64,000 nucleotides of DNA from a bacterium (GCA_016124945.1 WGMT01000047.1:62001-126000), one strand, 5' to 3'; counted from the stretch's first letter, positions 35,827 to 45,280 are shown. Notes: generated by a model from the letters alone, not told the origin. Program-made: numbers and translations.

Positions 35827-37008
35827 TTAAGCCTTTTCTCTCAACAGCTTCACTGTCACATCCGCCAGCAGGGCCGCGCCCGTGGGGAGGGCGTCTTCGC
35901 TGATGTCGAAGACGGGGGTGTGGTGTGGGCGGTTTTTGTCGTCGAACTTGGCGCCCAGCATGAACATGGCGCCGGGCGCTTTGCGTGTCATGTAGCTGAA
36001 GTCTTCCGCACCCATGCCCGGTTCAGGATCGGCCAGCCCATCGTCGCCCAGCATGGCGCGGGTCGCGTCCTGAATCATGGTGGTGACGGCGGGATCGTTG
36101 TAAGTCGAGGGGTAACCGGGCGAGAAGGTCAGCTCGTAGTCACCGCCGAAGCTGCGGGCGACGCTGAGCGCCAGTTCCAGTTCGCGTTTGAGCTGCTCGC
36201 GCACGTCGTCGTCGTAGCTGCGCATGGTGCCGCCCAGTTTCACTTCGGCGGGGATGACGTTGGTTACGACGCCGGCATGGATGTAGCCGATGGAAATCGT
36301 GGCGGCCTTGGTGGGGTTGACACGGCGAGATCGAATCCCCTGAATGGCGTTGATCACCTGTGCTAGCATAAAAGTGGGGTCGGTCCCCTGGTGCGGGTAG
36401 GCGCCATGACCGCCGGTGCCCTTGATCACAGCGTGGAACGAGTCTTCCGCGGCGGTGACAAATTCGGGAGCAATTTCGATCTTGTTGGCGGTGAGGTCAC
36501 TGGCCACATGTAGCGCGATGACCGCATCCAGATCGTCCAGCGCGCCATCTTCGATCATGCGCACCGCGCCCGACTTGTTTTCACTGTCCGACGCTTCTTC
36601 GCTGGGCTGGAAGAGGAAGCGCACCTGCCCGGCGGGGCGATCGGGCATCTCGCTCAGCAGTTTGGCCACGCCCATGAGGATAGCAGTATGGGCATCGTGG
36701 CCGCAGGCATGCATAACGCCGGGATTCTGCGAGCGGTAGGGCACGTCGTTCGCCTCTTCAATCGGCAGTGCGTCCATGTCGGCGCGAATGCCGATGACGG
36801 GCCGTCCTTCGCCCAGGAAGCCGACAACGCCGGTCTTGCCTACACCCATCTGCGCTTCGATGCCCATTTCGTTGAGAGAGTCGGCCACCATTCGCGCTGT
36901 ACGCTCTTCTTGAAAACTCAACTCGGGGTGTGCGTGAATGTCGCGCCGCCACGCCACCAATTGTTCGCGCATCGCTTCGGCGCGTGCCAAAAATTCTTTC
37001 TCGTGCAT
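35827..37008 (-). CDS. M20 family metallo-amidohydrolase
   Basis: A 393-aa dizinc amidohydrolase of the hippurate hydrolase/N-acyl-amino-acid amidohydrolase group. RRDIHAHPELSFQEERTA opens the family; zinc residues are in HACGHDAHTAILMG, EEASDSENKSGA and GMGAEDFSYM, and the dimerisation lid contains GTGGHGAYPHQGTDP. It removes an acyl group from an amino acid or indole-type conjugate; the substrate is not deducible. It is a single gene behind a GTCGTCAGTC-type repeat. Confidence 0.93.
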   Translation of the reverse strand: MHEKEFLARAEAMREQLVAWRRDIHAHPELSFQEERTARMVADSLNEMGIEAQMGVGKTGVVGFLGEGRPVIGIRADMDALPIEEANDVPYRSQNPGVMHACGHDAHTAILMGVAKLLSEMPDRPAGQVRFLFQPSEEASDSENKSGAVRMIEDGALDDLDAVIALHVASDLTANKIEIAPEFVTAAEDSFHAVIKGTGGHGAYPHQGTDPTFMLAQVINAIQGIRSRRVNPTKAATISIGYIHAGVVTNVIPAEVKLGGTMRSYDDDVREQLKRELELALSVARSFGGDYELTFSPGYPSTYNDPAVTTMIQDATRAMLGDDGLADPEPGMGAEDFSYMTRKAPGAMFMLGAKFDDKNRPHHTPVFDISEDALPTGAALLADVTVKLLREKA

Positions 37009-37213
37009 GGTTGATCCTTTTGCTGAGGTTGATACCTGGAGAGGACAGAAGGTGATAGTCTGTCGTCGTCAGTCGTCAGTCGTCCACTCTTTGCAAGTCT
37101 AGAGCACCCCCCTCTCCCCGTCAAGCTTGCGCTTTCAGGATTTCGCTTCAACTACGGTATACTGAGTCCAACGATTTTGGAATTCCCAGTTGATGAGGAT
37201 AGAAGAAGACGTG

Positions 37214-38296
37214 ATGAACGTTTTGAATGGTTTTGATGGCGTGTTGTACCGCCTGAGCTGGCTGCGCCGGATGACAGTTGGGAGCGTCCTCGCCGCAACC
37301 GTGATCACGTTGGGCGGCTGTGGCCTTTTGTCTGGCCCCGAAGAAGCCACAGCGACGCCGACAACGGAAGCGCGTGCCCTGATTCCGACGTGGACGCCGA
37401 CTGTCGCCGTCCCTACCGACACGCCGCCGCCGCCCACCCCGGTCCCTGCACCGACGGACGTCCCCGCGCCCGCCCAACCGGCTGCGCCCGCCCAACCGGC
37501 TGCGCCCGCTGAGCCGGCGGTGGCGCCTACCGATACCCCTGCGCCGGCCAAGGCCCAATTAACCGTCACCGGCGGCAATGGGATCAACGTGCGTCAGGGG
37601 CCGGGCACAACGTTTGGCGTGGTGGGTAATGTCAACAATGGCATGACTTTCGATGTTATTGGCAAGAATCCGGCAGGAGACTGGTACCAGATCTGCTGTG
37701 TCAACGGCGAGCAGGGTTGGATCTTCGCCAGCCTGAGCCAGGTGACCAATGCTGAACTGGTGGCTGTGGCGCAGAATATCCCAGCGCCGCCGCCCACCAA
37801 TACACCTGCGCCGGTGGTGGTAGCCCCGCCCCCCAACACGCCGGAGCCCGCTGCGCCACCGCCACCTCAGGCACCGCCGCCTTCATCCGATCCTTGCGCG
37901 GGGATTGGCGGCGATGGCTGTAAATTCAGGGTGAGAAATGGCCCACGCTTCGGCAACAACGGCGGCCAGGAACTCAAACTGCAATTCTTCTTCATCCACA
38001 GCGGTGTAGATGGCGGCCAGCCACAGGGCAGCTACTTTATCTGGCTGGAAAAAGACGGGCAGAAGTTGCCAGTTAGCGATTCGGTGCGTAGTATCTCCCT
38101 GCAACGGAGTGAAGGTGCGCTTGGTCCGTACAACTACGAATACAAGTTGGGCGCGAGCAGTCTCCCCGGAGGCAGTGTAGCCGGTAACTACGTCGGTTGG
38201 GTGCTCGACGGCAACGGCGAACGCGATAGCCAGAATTTCTCTTTCACTGTCCCCGACGGGCAGGGTGAGATTTGGTTGGAGTTGGATCAGGGGTAA
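37214..38296 (+). CDS. SH3b-domain lipoprotein
   Basis: A 360-aa exported protein. A signal with a lipobox (ATVITLGGCG) puts it on the outer face of the membrane through a lipid. Next is a 65-residue Pro/Ala/Thr linker (residues about 42-115), then a bacterial SH3 domain (TVTGGNGINVRQGPGTTFGVV to GEQGWIFASLSQV), a second Pro-rich linker, and a C-terminal domain of about 120 residues (CAGIGGDGCKFRVRNG to FSFTVPDGQGEIWLELD) that I do not recognise. SH3b domains bind peptidoglycan or metals. A TTG/ATG start 21 bp earlier is possible. A terminator follows. Confidence 0.85.
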   Translation: MNVLNGFDGVLYRLSWLRRMTVGSVLAATVITLGGCGLLSGPEEATATPTTEARALIPTWTPTVAVPTDTPPPPTPVPAPTDVPAPAQPAAPAQPAAPAEPAVAPTDTPAPAKAQLTVTGGNGINVRQGPGTTFGVVGNVNNGMTFDVIGKNPAGDWYQICCVNGEQGWIFASLSQVTNAELVAVAQNIPAPPPTNTPAPVVVAPPPNTPEPAAPPPPQAPPPSSDPCAGIGGDGCKFRVRNGPRFGNNGGQELKLQFFFIHSGVDGGQPQGSYFIWLEKDGQKLPVSDSVRSISLQRSEGALGPYNYEYKLGASSLPGGSVAGNYVGWVLDGNGERDSQNFSFTVPDGQGEIWLELDQG

Positions 38297-38357
38297 TGCG
38301 ACCGACGACCGACGATAGTGGCATGCACATAAATTTACGCGCCATGGTGCAAATGAA

Positions 38358-38396
38358 AAAGGCGTCATTCCCCAACATGGGATGACGCCTTTGTTG
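38358..38396 (+). terminator. Intrinsic terminator after the SH3b lipoprotein gene
   Basis: AAAGGCGTCATTCCC pairs with GGGATGACGCCTTT with one bulged T, loop CAACAT, then GTTGTTT. Confidence 0.8.
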
Positions 38397-38520
38397 TTTC
38401 CACAATGCGCAAGTGTCATAATTTACGGGGCTTTGGGTTCATCCGGGTTGCACATCATTCGTTGCAACGGTACACTAAACGCAGCCCATTGAAAATGACA
38501 ATTAACCCAGCAGGTGAGCA

Positions 38521-39933
38521 ATGACCACAGCAGCATCCACGCGTAAACTTTCAAACTTCACCAAAGCCGTTTACGGGCTTGGCGATTGGGGTGCATCGTC
38601 GGCGACAACGGCGCGCAGCCTCTTCTGGCTATTTTTTATCGTTTCGGTGGTAGGTGTTGACATTCAACTGGCAGGATTGGCGTTTGTGATTGGCCGCATT
38701 TGGGATGGCATCAATGATCCGCTGGTAGGCACGCTCAGTGACCGTTTGCGTAGCCGCTGGGGACGGCGGCGACCCTTCATGCTGCTGGGGGCGTTGCCTT
38801 TTGGTGTGGGGTTCTTTCTCATGTTCAACCCACCACCCTTTGATGATCCAGTGTTGGGAGCGCTTTACTACGGTGCAGTCTTCATCCTCTACGATACTGC
38901 CTACACGATTGTCAACGCCCCCTATGCCGCCCTAACCTCTGAGTTGACCGAAGACTACGACGAACGCAGCAGCCTGGCCGGGTGGCGCATGGCCAACTCG
39001 ATCTTTGCCTCGCTGCTCACTGCCGGTCTCTTCAAACTGCTGGCCGAAAATGTCTTTGTCAACTGGTTTGAAGGCCCCGATGCCCTGGTGAGTGGCTATG
39101 CCGTGGCAGGTGCGCTGTGGGGATTGGTGGGCGTTATCGCCCCACTCTTGGTGGTTGCGTTTGTGCGCGAACCCACACGCTATTTAGAAGAAGACACTGA
39201 GCCGGTTAATCTGATTCAGCTCACGCGCGAAGTCTTTTCGAACCGTCCGTTCCGCATTGGGGCGATCATTTACCTGTTGGCCTTCGGCGCTGTGGACATT
39301 ATCACCGCGGTCTTTGTTTGGTTCCTGATTTTCTACATGCAGCTCCCCCCGCCACAAGACAGCCTCGTGCTGGCACTCGTGCTGGGTGTCGCCTTCCTCT
39401 CAATGCCGTTAAACGTATGGCTGATGAAGAAGTTCGGCAAAGGGAAAACCTACGCCGGCATGATGACCTTCTGGGCGGTGGTGATGGTGGTGATTAGCCT
39501 GCTGCCGCCGGGTAACTTGCCGTTGGTGTTGCTGCTTGGGGCACTGGCAGGTCTGGGCTACGGCGCGGCCAATGCCGTCCCCTGGGCGATTCTGGCCGAC
39601 GTCATTGAGGAAGATGAGTGGAAGACAGGTAAACGCCGCGAAGGCGTCTACGCCGGCTTTCTGGTGATGCTACGTAAACTGGCCACGGCTGTAGGGATTG
39701 GCATTGTCTTGCCGCAGATACTCGCCTCGTCAGGCTTTGTCGAAGGCAACGTCGCCACGCAGCCTGAGTCGGCCGTCTTCATGTTGCGTATCTTTATGGG
39801 GGCTGTCCCCGCCGTCCTCTTGGTGATTTCGATGTGGGCGGCGCTGCACTACCCCATCACCCGCGAAAGCCACGCCGAACTGGTAAGCAAATTGGCAGAG
39901 AGACGTGCCCAAAAGGCAGCAACAGCCGACTAA
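38521..39933 (+). CDS. GPH-type MFS sugar:cation symporter
   Basis: A 470-aa transporter with twelve membrane helices of the glycoside-pentoside-hexuronide family. KAVYGLGDWGASSATTARSLF is the typical start, GRIWDGINDPLVGTLSDRLRSRWGRRRPFML the central loop with the conserved Asp, and PWAILADVIEEDEWKTGKRREG the sixth-loop signature. It imports a sugar or glycoside with H+ or Na+, which fits the hydrolase and dehydratase genes elsewhere in the window. The gene is convergent with a glycosyltransferase gene at 39953. Confidence 0.92.
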   Translation: MTTAASTRKLSNFTKAVYGLGDWGASSATTARSLFWLFFIVSVVGVDIQLAGLAFVIGRIWDGINDPLVGTLSDRLRSRWGRRRPFMLLGALPFGVGFFLMFNPPPFDDPVLGALYYGAVFILYDTAYTIVNAPYAALTSELTEDYDERSSLAGWRMANSIFASLLTAGLFKLLAENVFVNWFEGPDALVSGYAVAGALWGLVGVIAPLLVVAFVREPTRYLEEDTEPVNLIQLTREVFSNRPFRIGAIIYLLAFGAVDIITAVFVWFLIFYMQLPPPQDSLVLALVLGVAFLSMPLNVWLMKKFGKGKTYAGMMTFWAVVMVVISLLPPGNLPLVLLLGALAGLGYGAANAVPWAILADVIEEDEWKTGKRREGVYAGFLVMLRKLATAVGIGIVLPQILASSGFVEGNVATQPESAVFMLRIFMGAVPAVLLVISMWAALHYPITRESHAELVSKLAERRAQKAATAD

Positions 39934-39952
39934 AAGAATCTTTATTTTTCAT

Positions 39953-40627
39953 TCATTTTTTCCTCAATCGTTTGCGCGTGTTCAGGCTCAACTTCACGAA
40001 ATTTACCACATGGTGAAGCGGCTGGATGTGGCTGGTTTCACCTGCGTAGATCGTGCGAATAGGCACCCACGCCAACCGGTATCCTCGCTCCAGGCAGACG
40101 ACGATCTGTTCCACTTCGAATTCAAAACCTGTCTCTTCACTATGCATTAACGCAGCCATCATGCGCCGGCTTAGTAAGCGATAGCCCGACTGATTATCGA
40201 GGATCAACGCACCTACCGCCCAGGAAAAAAAGAGCCTGCCTGCCGTGTTGGCCAGACGTCGCACCCACGGCATCTGCCGAAAGCGTCGACGCCCGATGAG
40301 TAGATCAGCGTTCGTCTCGGCGAGCATCTCCACGAACTTTTCGATCTCCTCTGGATCATGTTGCCCATCGGCATCCAACGTAATGACGGCATCATAGCCT
40401 TCCTCCAACGCGTAGTGAAAGCCACGCTGTAGCGCCGCCCCCTTCCCCTGGTTTGGCTCCTGCCGCACCACAGTGGCGCCGGCGGACTGTGCCACCAAAG
40501 TAGTATCGTCGCTGGACCCATCGTCTACCACAAGGACAGGCAAGTATGCGCGCGTCCGCTCGATGACAGGCGCAATACGCTTTGCTTCATTATAGGCTGG
40601 AATCAACGCCAGGATTTTCGCGGGCAT
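39953..40627 (-). CDS. GT2 family glycosyltransferase (dolichol-phosphate mannosyltransferase-like)
   Basis: A 224-aa GT-A fold enzyme. The nucleotide site is LALIPAYNEAKRI and VLVVDDGSSDDT, and DLDADGQHDPEE-like TLDADGQHDPEEIE provides the metal-binding DxD; NQGKGAALQRGFHYA is also typical. There is no C-terminal membrane part, so it is the short DPM1-type. It would transfer a sugar from GDP- or UDP-donor to a lipid-phosphate carrier. It lies alone, next to a lipoprotein gene separated by a strong hairpin. Confidence 0.88.
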   Translation of the reverse strand: MPAKILALIPAYNEAKRIAPVIERTRAYLPVLVVDDGSSDDTTLVAQSAGATVVRQEPNQGKGAALQRGFHYALEEGYDAVITLDADGQHDPEEIEKFVEMLAETNADLLIGRRRFRQMPWVRRLANTAGRLFFSWAVGALILDNQSGYRLLSRRMMAALMHSEETGFEFEVEQIVVCLERGYRLAWVPIRTIYAGETSHIQPLHHVVNFVKLSLNTRKRLRKK

Positions 40628-40670
40628 TTGGGGGCTCCCTTGGTTACCTGATCGAATTGGTGATTAAACG

Positions 40671-40717
40671 CAAAGAGAGAAACCTGGGAATTTATGACGC
40701 CCAGGTTTCTCTCTTTG
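40671..40717 (-). terminator. Perfect 18-bp hairpin between the lipoprotein and glycosyltransferase genes
   Basis: CAAAGAGAGAAACCTGGG (40671-40688) and its exact complement (40700-40717) with an 11-nt loop. It lies behind the lipoprotein gene (minus strand), so it is probably its terminator, though a clear T-run is lacking. Confidence 0.65.
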
Positions 40718-40827
40718 TCCGCATTCAGACATCGCTAGCTGGTGTTACGAGCACGTGTCGATTGGCTGGCTGTATGCGTCTCCGGTCGTGAAGATACCAG
40801 GTTAGAATGACAGCACAGAAGGCCGAC

Positions 40828-41403
40828 CTATCGGCCTAGATCGAGGACAATAGCATCGTCGGTGATCAGGAGCGTCTTTACCTGCAAACCAGTGGCATCG
40901 GTGACACCCTGGAGCGCACCCGCAAGTTGGTCGCGCACCGTGGTTTCGACGCCGACCAACTGATCGGCCACGGCATCCAGTGGGTAGTTCACATCGCCCA
41001 GACTCACGCCGGCCACAGCAACCACGATCTGACCGTCTTCTACGGTCATGCGCAGGCTGATGGTGGGGCGCGCCTCCGCCGTAATCCCATAGACATTGAG
41101 ATCGAGCGTGGCCGTCAGCTTGGCCAGATCGGTGGGGGCCAAATCAAAGAGCGGATCGACGATCTGAACCGCCACTCCTTCTTGTCCCGGCACAGGGATA
41201 GGCTCAGCCAACTGTTCGCCTAGCAAATTGGCCAGGAAACTCTCTTGGACTTCGATGCGCAGATCCACACCCTCGGCCTGATCAACAGGCACCGGTGTTG
41301 GTGCAGCAGCGGGCGCAGCGGGCGCAGTCTCAATCGTAGGCGCACAAGCCACCAACAACACGGCCAAGGCCGTTAACCAGAGTACCTTTTTCAGGATGTG
41401 CAT
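40828..41403 (-). CDS. Small lipoprotein of unknown function
   Basis: A 191-aa exported lipoprotein. ILKKVLWLTALAVLLVAC is a lipoprotein signal with Cys at position 21, followed by an Ala/Pro linker of about 25 residues and a compact C-terminal domain. That domain has two similar beta blocks (VAVQIVDPLFDLAPTDLAKLTATLDL and VAVAGVSLGDVNYPLDAV) and looks like a lipid-binding or DUF-type fold, not one I can name. AAGGAG seven bases before the ATG decides the start at 41403. It precedes a perfect 18-bp hairpin. Confidence 0.8.
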   Translation of the reverse strand: MHILKKVLWLTALAVLLVACAPTIETAPAAPAAAPTPVPVDQAEGVDLRIEVQESFLANLLGEQLAEPIPVPGQEGVAVQIVDPLFDLAPTDLAKLTATLDLNVYGITAEARPTISLRMTVEDGQIVVAVAGVSLGDVNYPLDAVADQLVGVETTVRDQLAGALQGVTDATGLQVKTLLITDDAIVLDLGR

Positions 41404-41472
41404 ACAATACTCCTTTATCGATTTGTGCTGGTTGGGTACGAATCGAACATCCAAACAGATATTCAGTCTTTG

Positions 41473-42321
41473 TTACGGATCATCGCCGTTTGGCTCAGAG
41501 AGCACCTCGACGCTGGCCCCAGGCGCAGGCCCTTTATACCGGCCTAACGCGCTACTTGACGATGCACTTGACGATGCAGACGGCGGCGACTTGGCAACGC
41601 CGCGATGCGAAAGATTGGGTGCGCTTTCTACAGCGAGTTTTTCGGGTTTAGGCCGTCGCCATGCACGCCAGGCGGCAAAGATACCCGTCACCACCAGGAG
41701 CAACGGCCACCAGCGTACCCAGGCCGACTGTGCGCCATCTTCCACTGAAAAAAGAAAGAAACCAAAAACCACAAGCACTGTGCCGGGGATCAACGACCAC
41801 CACATGCGGCGGCGCGTTCCCACCGCATAAAGCAGTAAGAAAACGGCGCCCAGCCCAATAAAGAGAACACTGCCCAGCGTTTCCAGGGAGACGGTGCGGC
41901 TGCTCAGCGCAATCACCACACCCAACACCAGCATAAAACCACCAGGGATGATGGCCCACCAGCGCTCCTGCCGGTCGATCAGGTAGGCGTGGGCAAAGGC
42001 CAACGCTTGACCTGCAAAGAGGACAGACGCCGTCAATCGTTGATCCAGCGTTTCGACAGTCGAAAGATAGACCATCACTGCTAACGCCAACAATGTCCAC
42101 GCCGGCATCAATCGCCACCAATTGGTAGGTGTCGACAGGTAAGCGCCAAAAAAGGCGATGCTTGCAATGCCTAACACACCAGCAAGGACATATTGCAAAA
42201 TCGGCTCATACGCTGCAAACACGCCGAAGTTAAAGAGGAGTAAGCCCAATCCGCTCAGGGCCAGGGCAATCGCCCAGGCAAAATTCCCTGTACGGCTGTC
42301 TTCACTGATTCGGCTCCACAC
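41473..42321 (-). CDS. Multi-pass membrane protein of unknown function
   Basis: A 282-aa protein with about eight membrane helices in pairs, then a C-terminal charged tail. The start is a GTG at 42321: AGGAG stands eight bases ahead, whereas earlier ATGs have none. This start overlaps the 3' end of the preceding gene by 20 bp, which suggests translational coupling. The helices come in a repeating pattern of short hydrophobic pairs with TNWWRLMPAWTLLAL- and ERWWAIIPGGFMLVLG- and RMWWSLIPGTVLVVFG-type elements, so this looks like a threefold internal repeat of two helices with a WW(x)4P signature. Function unknown. Confidence 0.75.
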   Translation of the reverse strand: MWSRISEDSRTGNFAWAIALALSGLGLLLFNFGVFAAYEPILQYVLAGVLGIASIAFFGAYLSTPTNWWRLMPAWTLLALAVMVYLSTVETLDQRLTASVLFAGQALAFAHAYLIDRQERWWAIIPGGFMLVLGVVIALSSRTVSLETLGSVLFIGLGAVFLLLYAVGTRRRMWWSLIPGTVLVVFGFFLFSVEDGAQSAWVRWWPLLLVVTGIFAAWRAWRRPKPEKLAVESAPNLSHRGVAKSPPSASSSASSSSALGRYKGPAPGASVEVLSEPNGDDP

Positions 42322-42709
42322 CGATTGGCTCCTTTGGCGATTCGGTGTTCTGCGGTGCGTATTTGTCTTCGTGGCGTGCGCCATCCAACGGCGTCGACCA
42401 TCCCTGACGGCGACCTGCCTGTGTGTACAAGACGGTCTGCCAGGCAAAGAGCAGCATCATCACTGCCCAGATCGCCGTTTCCCACAATGCAGCCGGCGGA
42501 CGAGAGGTGGCGCCGTTCAGTGTCAGCCCAAGCGTAAAGACAGTTAAACTCAGGCTTAACGGCATCAACAACACAGGGCGTTGCCATGCATCACGTCGGC
42601 GCCAGCGTTGTAAGTGTCGATAGTAATCGATATAGCTAAAAGTCGCAAAGACACCGGCCAGACCCAAGATCCAGAGGGCGTCGATCAGTACGTCGGTAAG
42701 TGTAAACAT
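42302..42709 (-). CDS. Small three-to-four-helix membrane protein
   Basis: A 135-aa hypothetical protein with helices at the N-terminus (IDALWILGLAGVFATFSYI) and in the middle (VLLMPLSLSLTVFTLGLTL, WETAIWAVMMLLFAWQTVL), and a hydrophilic tail. Its 3' end overlaps the next membrane-protein gene by 20 bp. The pair probably makes a membrane complex. The ribosome site is weak (GGTAGGG). Confidence 0.6.
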   Translation of the reverse strand: MFTLTDVLIDALWILGLAGVFATFSYIDYYRHLQRWRRRDAWQRPVLLMPLSLSLTVFTLGLTLNGATSRPPAALWETAIWAVMMLLFAWQTVLYTQAGRRQGWSTPLDGARHEDKYAPQNTESPKEPIGVEPNQ

Positions 42710-42796
42710 GCCCTACCATGTGGGTGCAACAGATCAGCACAGTTCATCAGAGAGGTCTCAAACAATCATAGCGTAAAGCAGTCAAAATTGCGAAAG

Positions 42797-42910
42797 CCTC
42801 TATCCTCGATCCAGAGATAGAAGGCGGATGGGGCGGCTGGAGCGGGTTTAAGTAGATTTTTCTCGCTTGATCTGCCTAAATCTGCTCAATCCGCCAAATC
42901 AGCGCTCTAT
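42797..42910. repeat. Stop-anchored repeat pair, GCGGAT family
   Basis: TAGAAGGCGGATGGGGCGG at 42827-42850 and complementary CTGCCTAAATCTGCTCAATCC at 42873-42896. On the minus strand it begins in the TAG stop of the molybdopterin hydroxylase gene. Confidence 0.8.
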
Positions 42911-45186
42911 TCTCCGTTCCTCAGCCCCCGCCAGATCCGTTCCGGCGTGAGGGGAAGTTCATCGTACCAGATGCCAACGGCATCATGGACGGCTGCGGCG
43001 ATGGCAGGCGCGGTGGGGATGAAGGGCATCTCGGCCATACCGCGCAACCCCATCGGCCCCTGGGGATCGGGCACTTCGAGGATCACGGGAATGATCTCTT
43101 CCACCACATCGGCCACGGTGGGAATGAGGTAGTTGCTCAGGTACGGGGTGAGCGTCCGCCCTTCGCGCTGAATGTAATTTTCAAGCAACGTCCAGCCCAC
43201 AGACTGGGCCACAGCGCCTTCGATCTGTCCTTCCACCTGCTGTGGGTTGATGGCTTTGCCCACATCGTTGACACTGATCAACCGCTTCACAGTGATGTGA
43301 CCTGTCTCTAGATCCACTTCGACATCGGCCACCTGGGCGCAGTAGCCGTAGGTGATGTTGGGATCGCCTGCACCTGTCTCCATGGCGTACGGCGTTGTCG
43401 GCCGTGGGCGGAAGACAAAGTCGGCACGTGCCGGGCGTTCTTCGTCTTGCCAATGTTGCAGCGCCTGCAAGGCTGCACCCTGAATGGCGCTGCCTGCCAT
43501 GAAGGTCATACGGCTGGCCGAGGAACTGCCGCTGGAACCAGCGTCGTCGGTGTCGGCGGCGTTTAGCTCAATCTGCTCCGGCGCAATGCCCAGCGTTTCG
43601 GCTGCGATCTGCACAAAGGCCGTGTGTGCGCCCTGCCCCACGTCCGCGCCCACGCAGGCCACCCGCGCCCGCTCAATCGTTACCCCGCCGTACAATTCCA
43701 CCGACGCGTGACAATTCTCGGGGAATCCCAGACTGTAGCCCACATTTTTGAAGCAGATGGCAATGCCGGTGCCGCGGGCGGTGCGTGTGCGTGAGGTGTC
43801 AAGAGAAGTTGGAAGCGGTGATTGGTGATTGGTGATTGGGGATTGGGCGGATTGCATCTCGACAAGATCCCCAATTCCTAATCTCCAGTCACTAATCACC
43901 GTTCTCCGCTCCGCCTCCTCTAACACGTCCAACGCCGTACACCCGGCAGGGACGGCGCTGCCTGTAGCCAGGATTGATCCATCGCGCAGGACGTTGCGGC
44001 GACGGATTTCGATGGGTGAGAGGCCGAGGACGGCGGCGAGTTTGCTCACTTGAAGTTCGGCGGCAAAGTGTCCTTGCGGTGCGCCAAAGCCGCGGAATGC
44101 ACCGCTCGGGCAGTTGTTGGTGTAGATGGTGCGGGCGGCGACGTGGACGTTGGGGATCTCGTAGGGGCCGAGGCACATGAGCGTGGCGTTGCCGAGGACT
44201 TTGGTGCTGGTGTAGGCGTAGGCCCCGGCGTCGCTGGTGACGTCCATCTGCGCGGCAATGACTTTGCCGTCGCGGGTGGCGCCCCATTTGGCGTGGATAA
44301 TGAAGGGATGTCGTTTATGGTGGCCGATAATCGACTCTTCGCGGCTCCACACCGTTTTCACAGGGCGACCAGTCTTGAGCGCGGCCAGTGCCAGCACGAT
44401 CTGCACCGACATGTCCTCGCGGCCGCCGAACGCGCCACCGATGGCTGGGTAACGCACCACCACCTGATCCAGCGTCAGGCCCAAGGAATGGGCGATCTGC
44501 GCCTGATCCTCGTGCATCCACTGGCCGGCCACAATCACCTCTACGCGTCCGTCTGGGCGGACGTGGGCCAGCCCGGCTTCAGGTTGCAGGTAGGCGTGTT
44601 CCTGGGCGTGGGTTCGGTATGTCCCTGCCACAATCACGTCGGCCTGGGCAAAGGCTGCGTCTACGTCTCCGTGGCGCAGGTGATATTCGAGCAGGACATT
44701 CGATTTGAGATCGCGTTCACCATAAGGAAAGGGAAAAGCATTGGGGTGTAGGATCGGCGCATCGGGCTGCATAGCCGCAATGGGATCGGTGAGCACGGGC
44801 AGTGGGTCGTAGTCGATTTGGATGAGGGCGGCGGCGGCTTCGGCCTGCGCCGCAGTTTCGGCCACGACGACGGCAACATGGTCCGCTTCCCAACGCACAA
44901 CTTCGGCCTGTGTCGTGCTGCCCAACCCACAAAGGACAGGCTGATCGGGCATGATCAGCCCGTAGCCGTTGTTGGGCACATCTTTGGCGGTGAGAACTGT
45001 GAGGACGCCCGGGGCAGCCTCGGCAGCGGACGTGTCCACGCGGGTGATGCGGGCATGGGCGACGCCGGCAAAGCCGATCTTGGCCCATACCTGGTTCGGC
45101 AAGTTGATGTCCCCAGGGTAGGCAGCATGCCCGGTGACTTTGTCTACGGCGTCGATACGTTGAAGGCTACTGCCGACTGCACGCAT
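42907..45186 (-). CDS. Xanthine dehydrogenase family molybdopterin-binding subunit
   Basis: A 759-aa large subunit of a molybdenum hydroxylase. VTGHAAYPGDINLPNQVWAK, YPAIGGAFGGREDMSVQ, PSGAFRGFGAPQGHFA, GVGADVGQGAHTAF-like CVGADVGQGAHTA and GLRGMAEMPFIPTAPA with the catalytic Glu are all present. The FAD and iron-sulfur subunits are missing from the window, so it is an orphan or they lie elsewhere. Residues about 427-456 (SDWRLGIGDLVEMQ to ITNHQSPLP) are coded by an inserted repeat pair and interrupt the loop between the LEEAE and RGTGIAICFKN blocks. The gene stays open through it. Confidence 0.9.
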   Translation of the reverse strand: MRAVGSSLQRIDAVDKVTGHAAYPGDINLPNQVWAKIGFAGVAHARITRVDTSAAEAAPGVLTVLTAKDVPNNGYGLIMPDQPVLCGLGSTTQAEVVRWEADHVAVVVAETAAQAEAAAALIQIDYDPLPVLTDPIAAMQPDAPILHPNAFPFPYGERDLKSNVLLEYHLRHGDVDAAFAQADVIVAGTYRTHAQEHAYLQPEAGLAHVRPDGRVEVIVAGQWMHEDQAQIAHSLGLTLDQVVVRYPAIGGAFGGREDMSVQIVLALAALKTGRPVKTVWSREESIIGHHKRHPFIIHAKWGATRDGKVIAAQMDVTSDAGAYAYTSTKVLGNATLMCLGPYEIPNVHVAARTIYTNNCPSGAFRGFGAPQGHFAAELQVSKLAAVLGLSPIEIRRRNVLRDGSILATGSAVPAGCTALDVLEEAERRTVISDWRLGIGDLVEMQSAQSPITNHQSPLPTSLDTSRTRTARGTGIAICFKNVGYSLGFPENCHASVELYGGVTIERARVACVGADVGQGAHTAFVQIAAETLGIAPEQIELNAADTDDAGSSGSSSASRMTFMAGSAIQGAALQALQHWQDEERPARADFVFRPRPTTPYAMETGAGDPNITYGYCAQVADVEVDLETGHITVKRLISVNDVGKAINPQQVEGQIEGAVAQSVGWTLLENYIQREGRTLTPYLSNYLIPTVADVVEEIIPVILEVPDPQGPMGLRGMAEMPFIPTAPAIAAAVHDAVGIWYDELPLTPERIWRGLRNGE
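43817..43905. repeat. Repeat pair inside a coding sequence, GGTGATT family
   Basis: GGTGATTGGTGATTGGTGAT and GGGGATTGGGC at 43818-43848 face CCCCAATTCCTAATCTCCAG and TCACTAATCACCG at 43869-43903. It lies in frame in the molybdopterin hydroxylase gene and does not touch its stop codon. Confidence 0.92.
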
Positions 45187-45280
45187 AGGTTGCGTCTCCT
45201 CTACACAGGCACGGTGTACACAGCCATGGTGATGCCGATTCTCCTGTGATTAAAGCACAACCGGCTGCTCCTGAAAAGAA

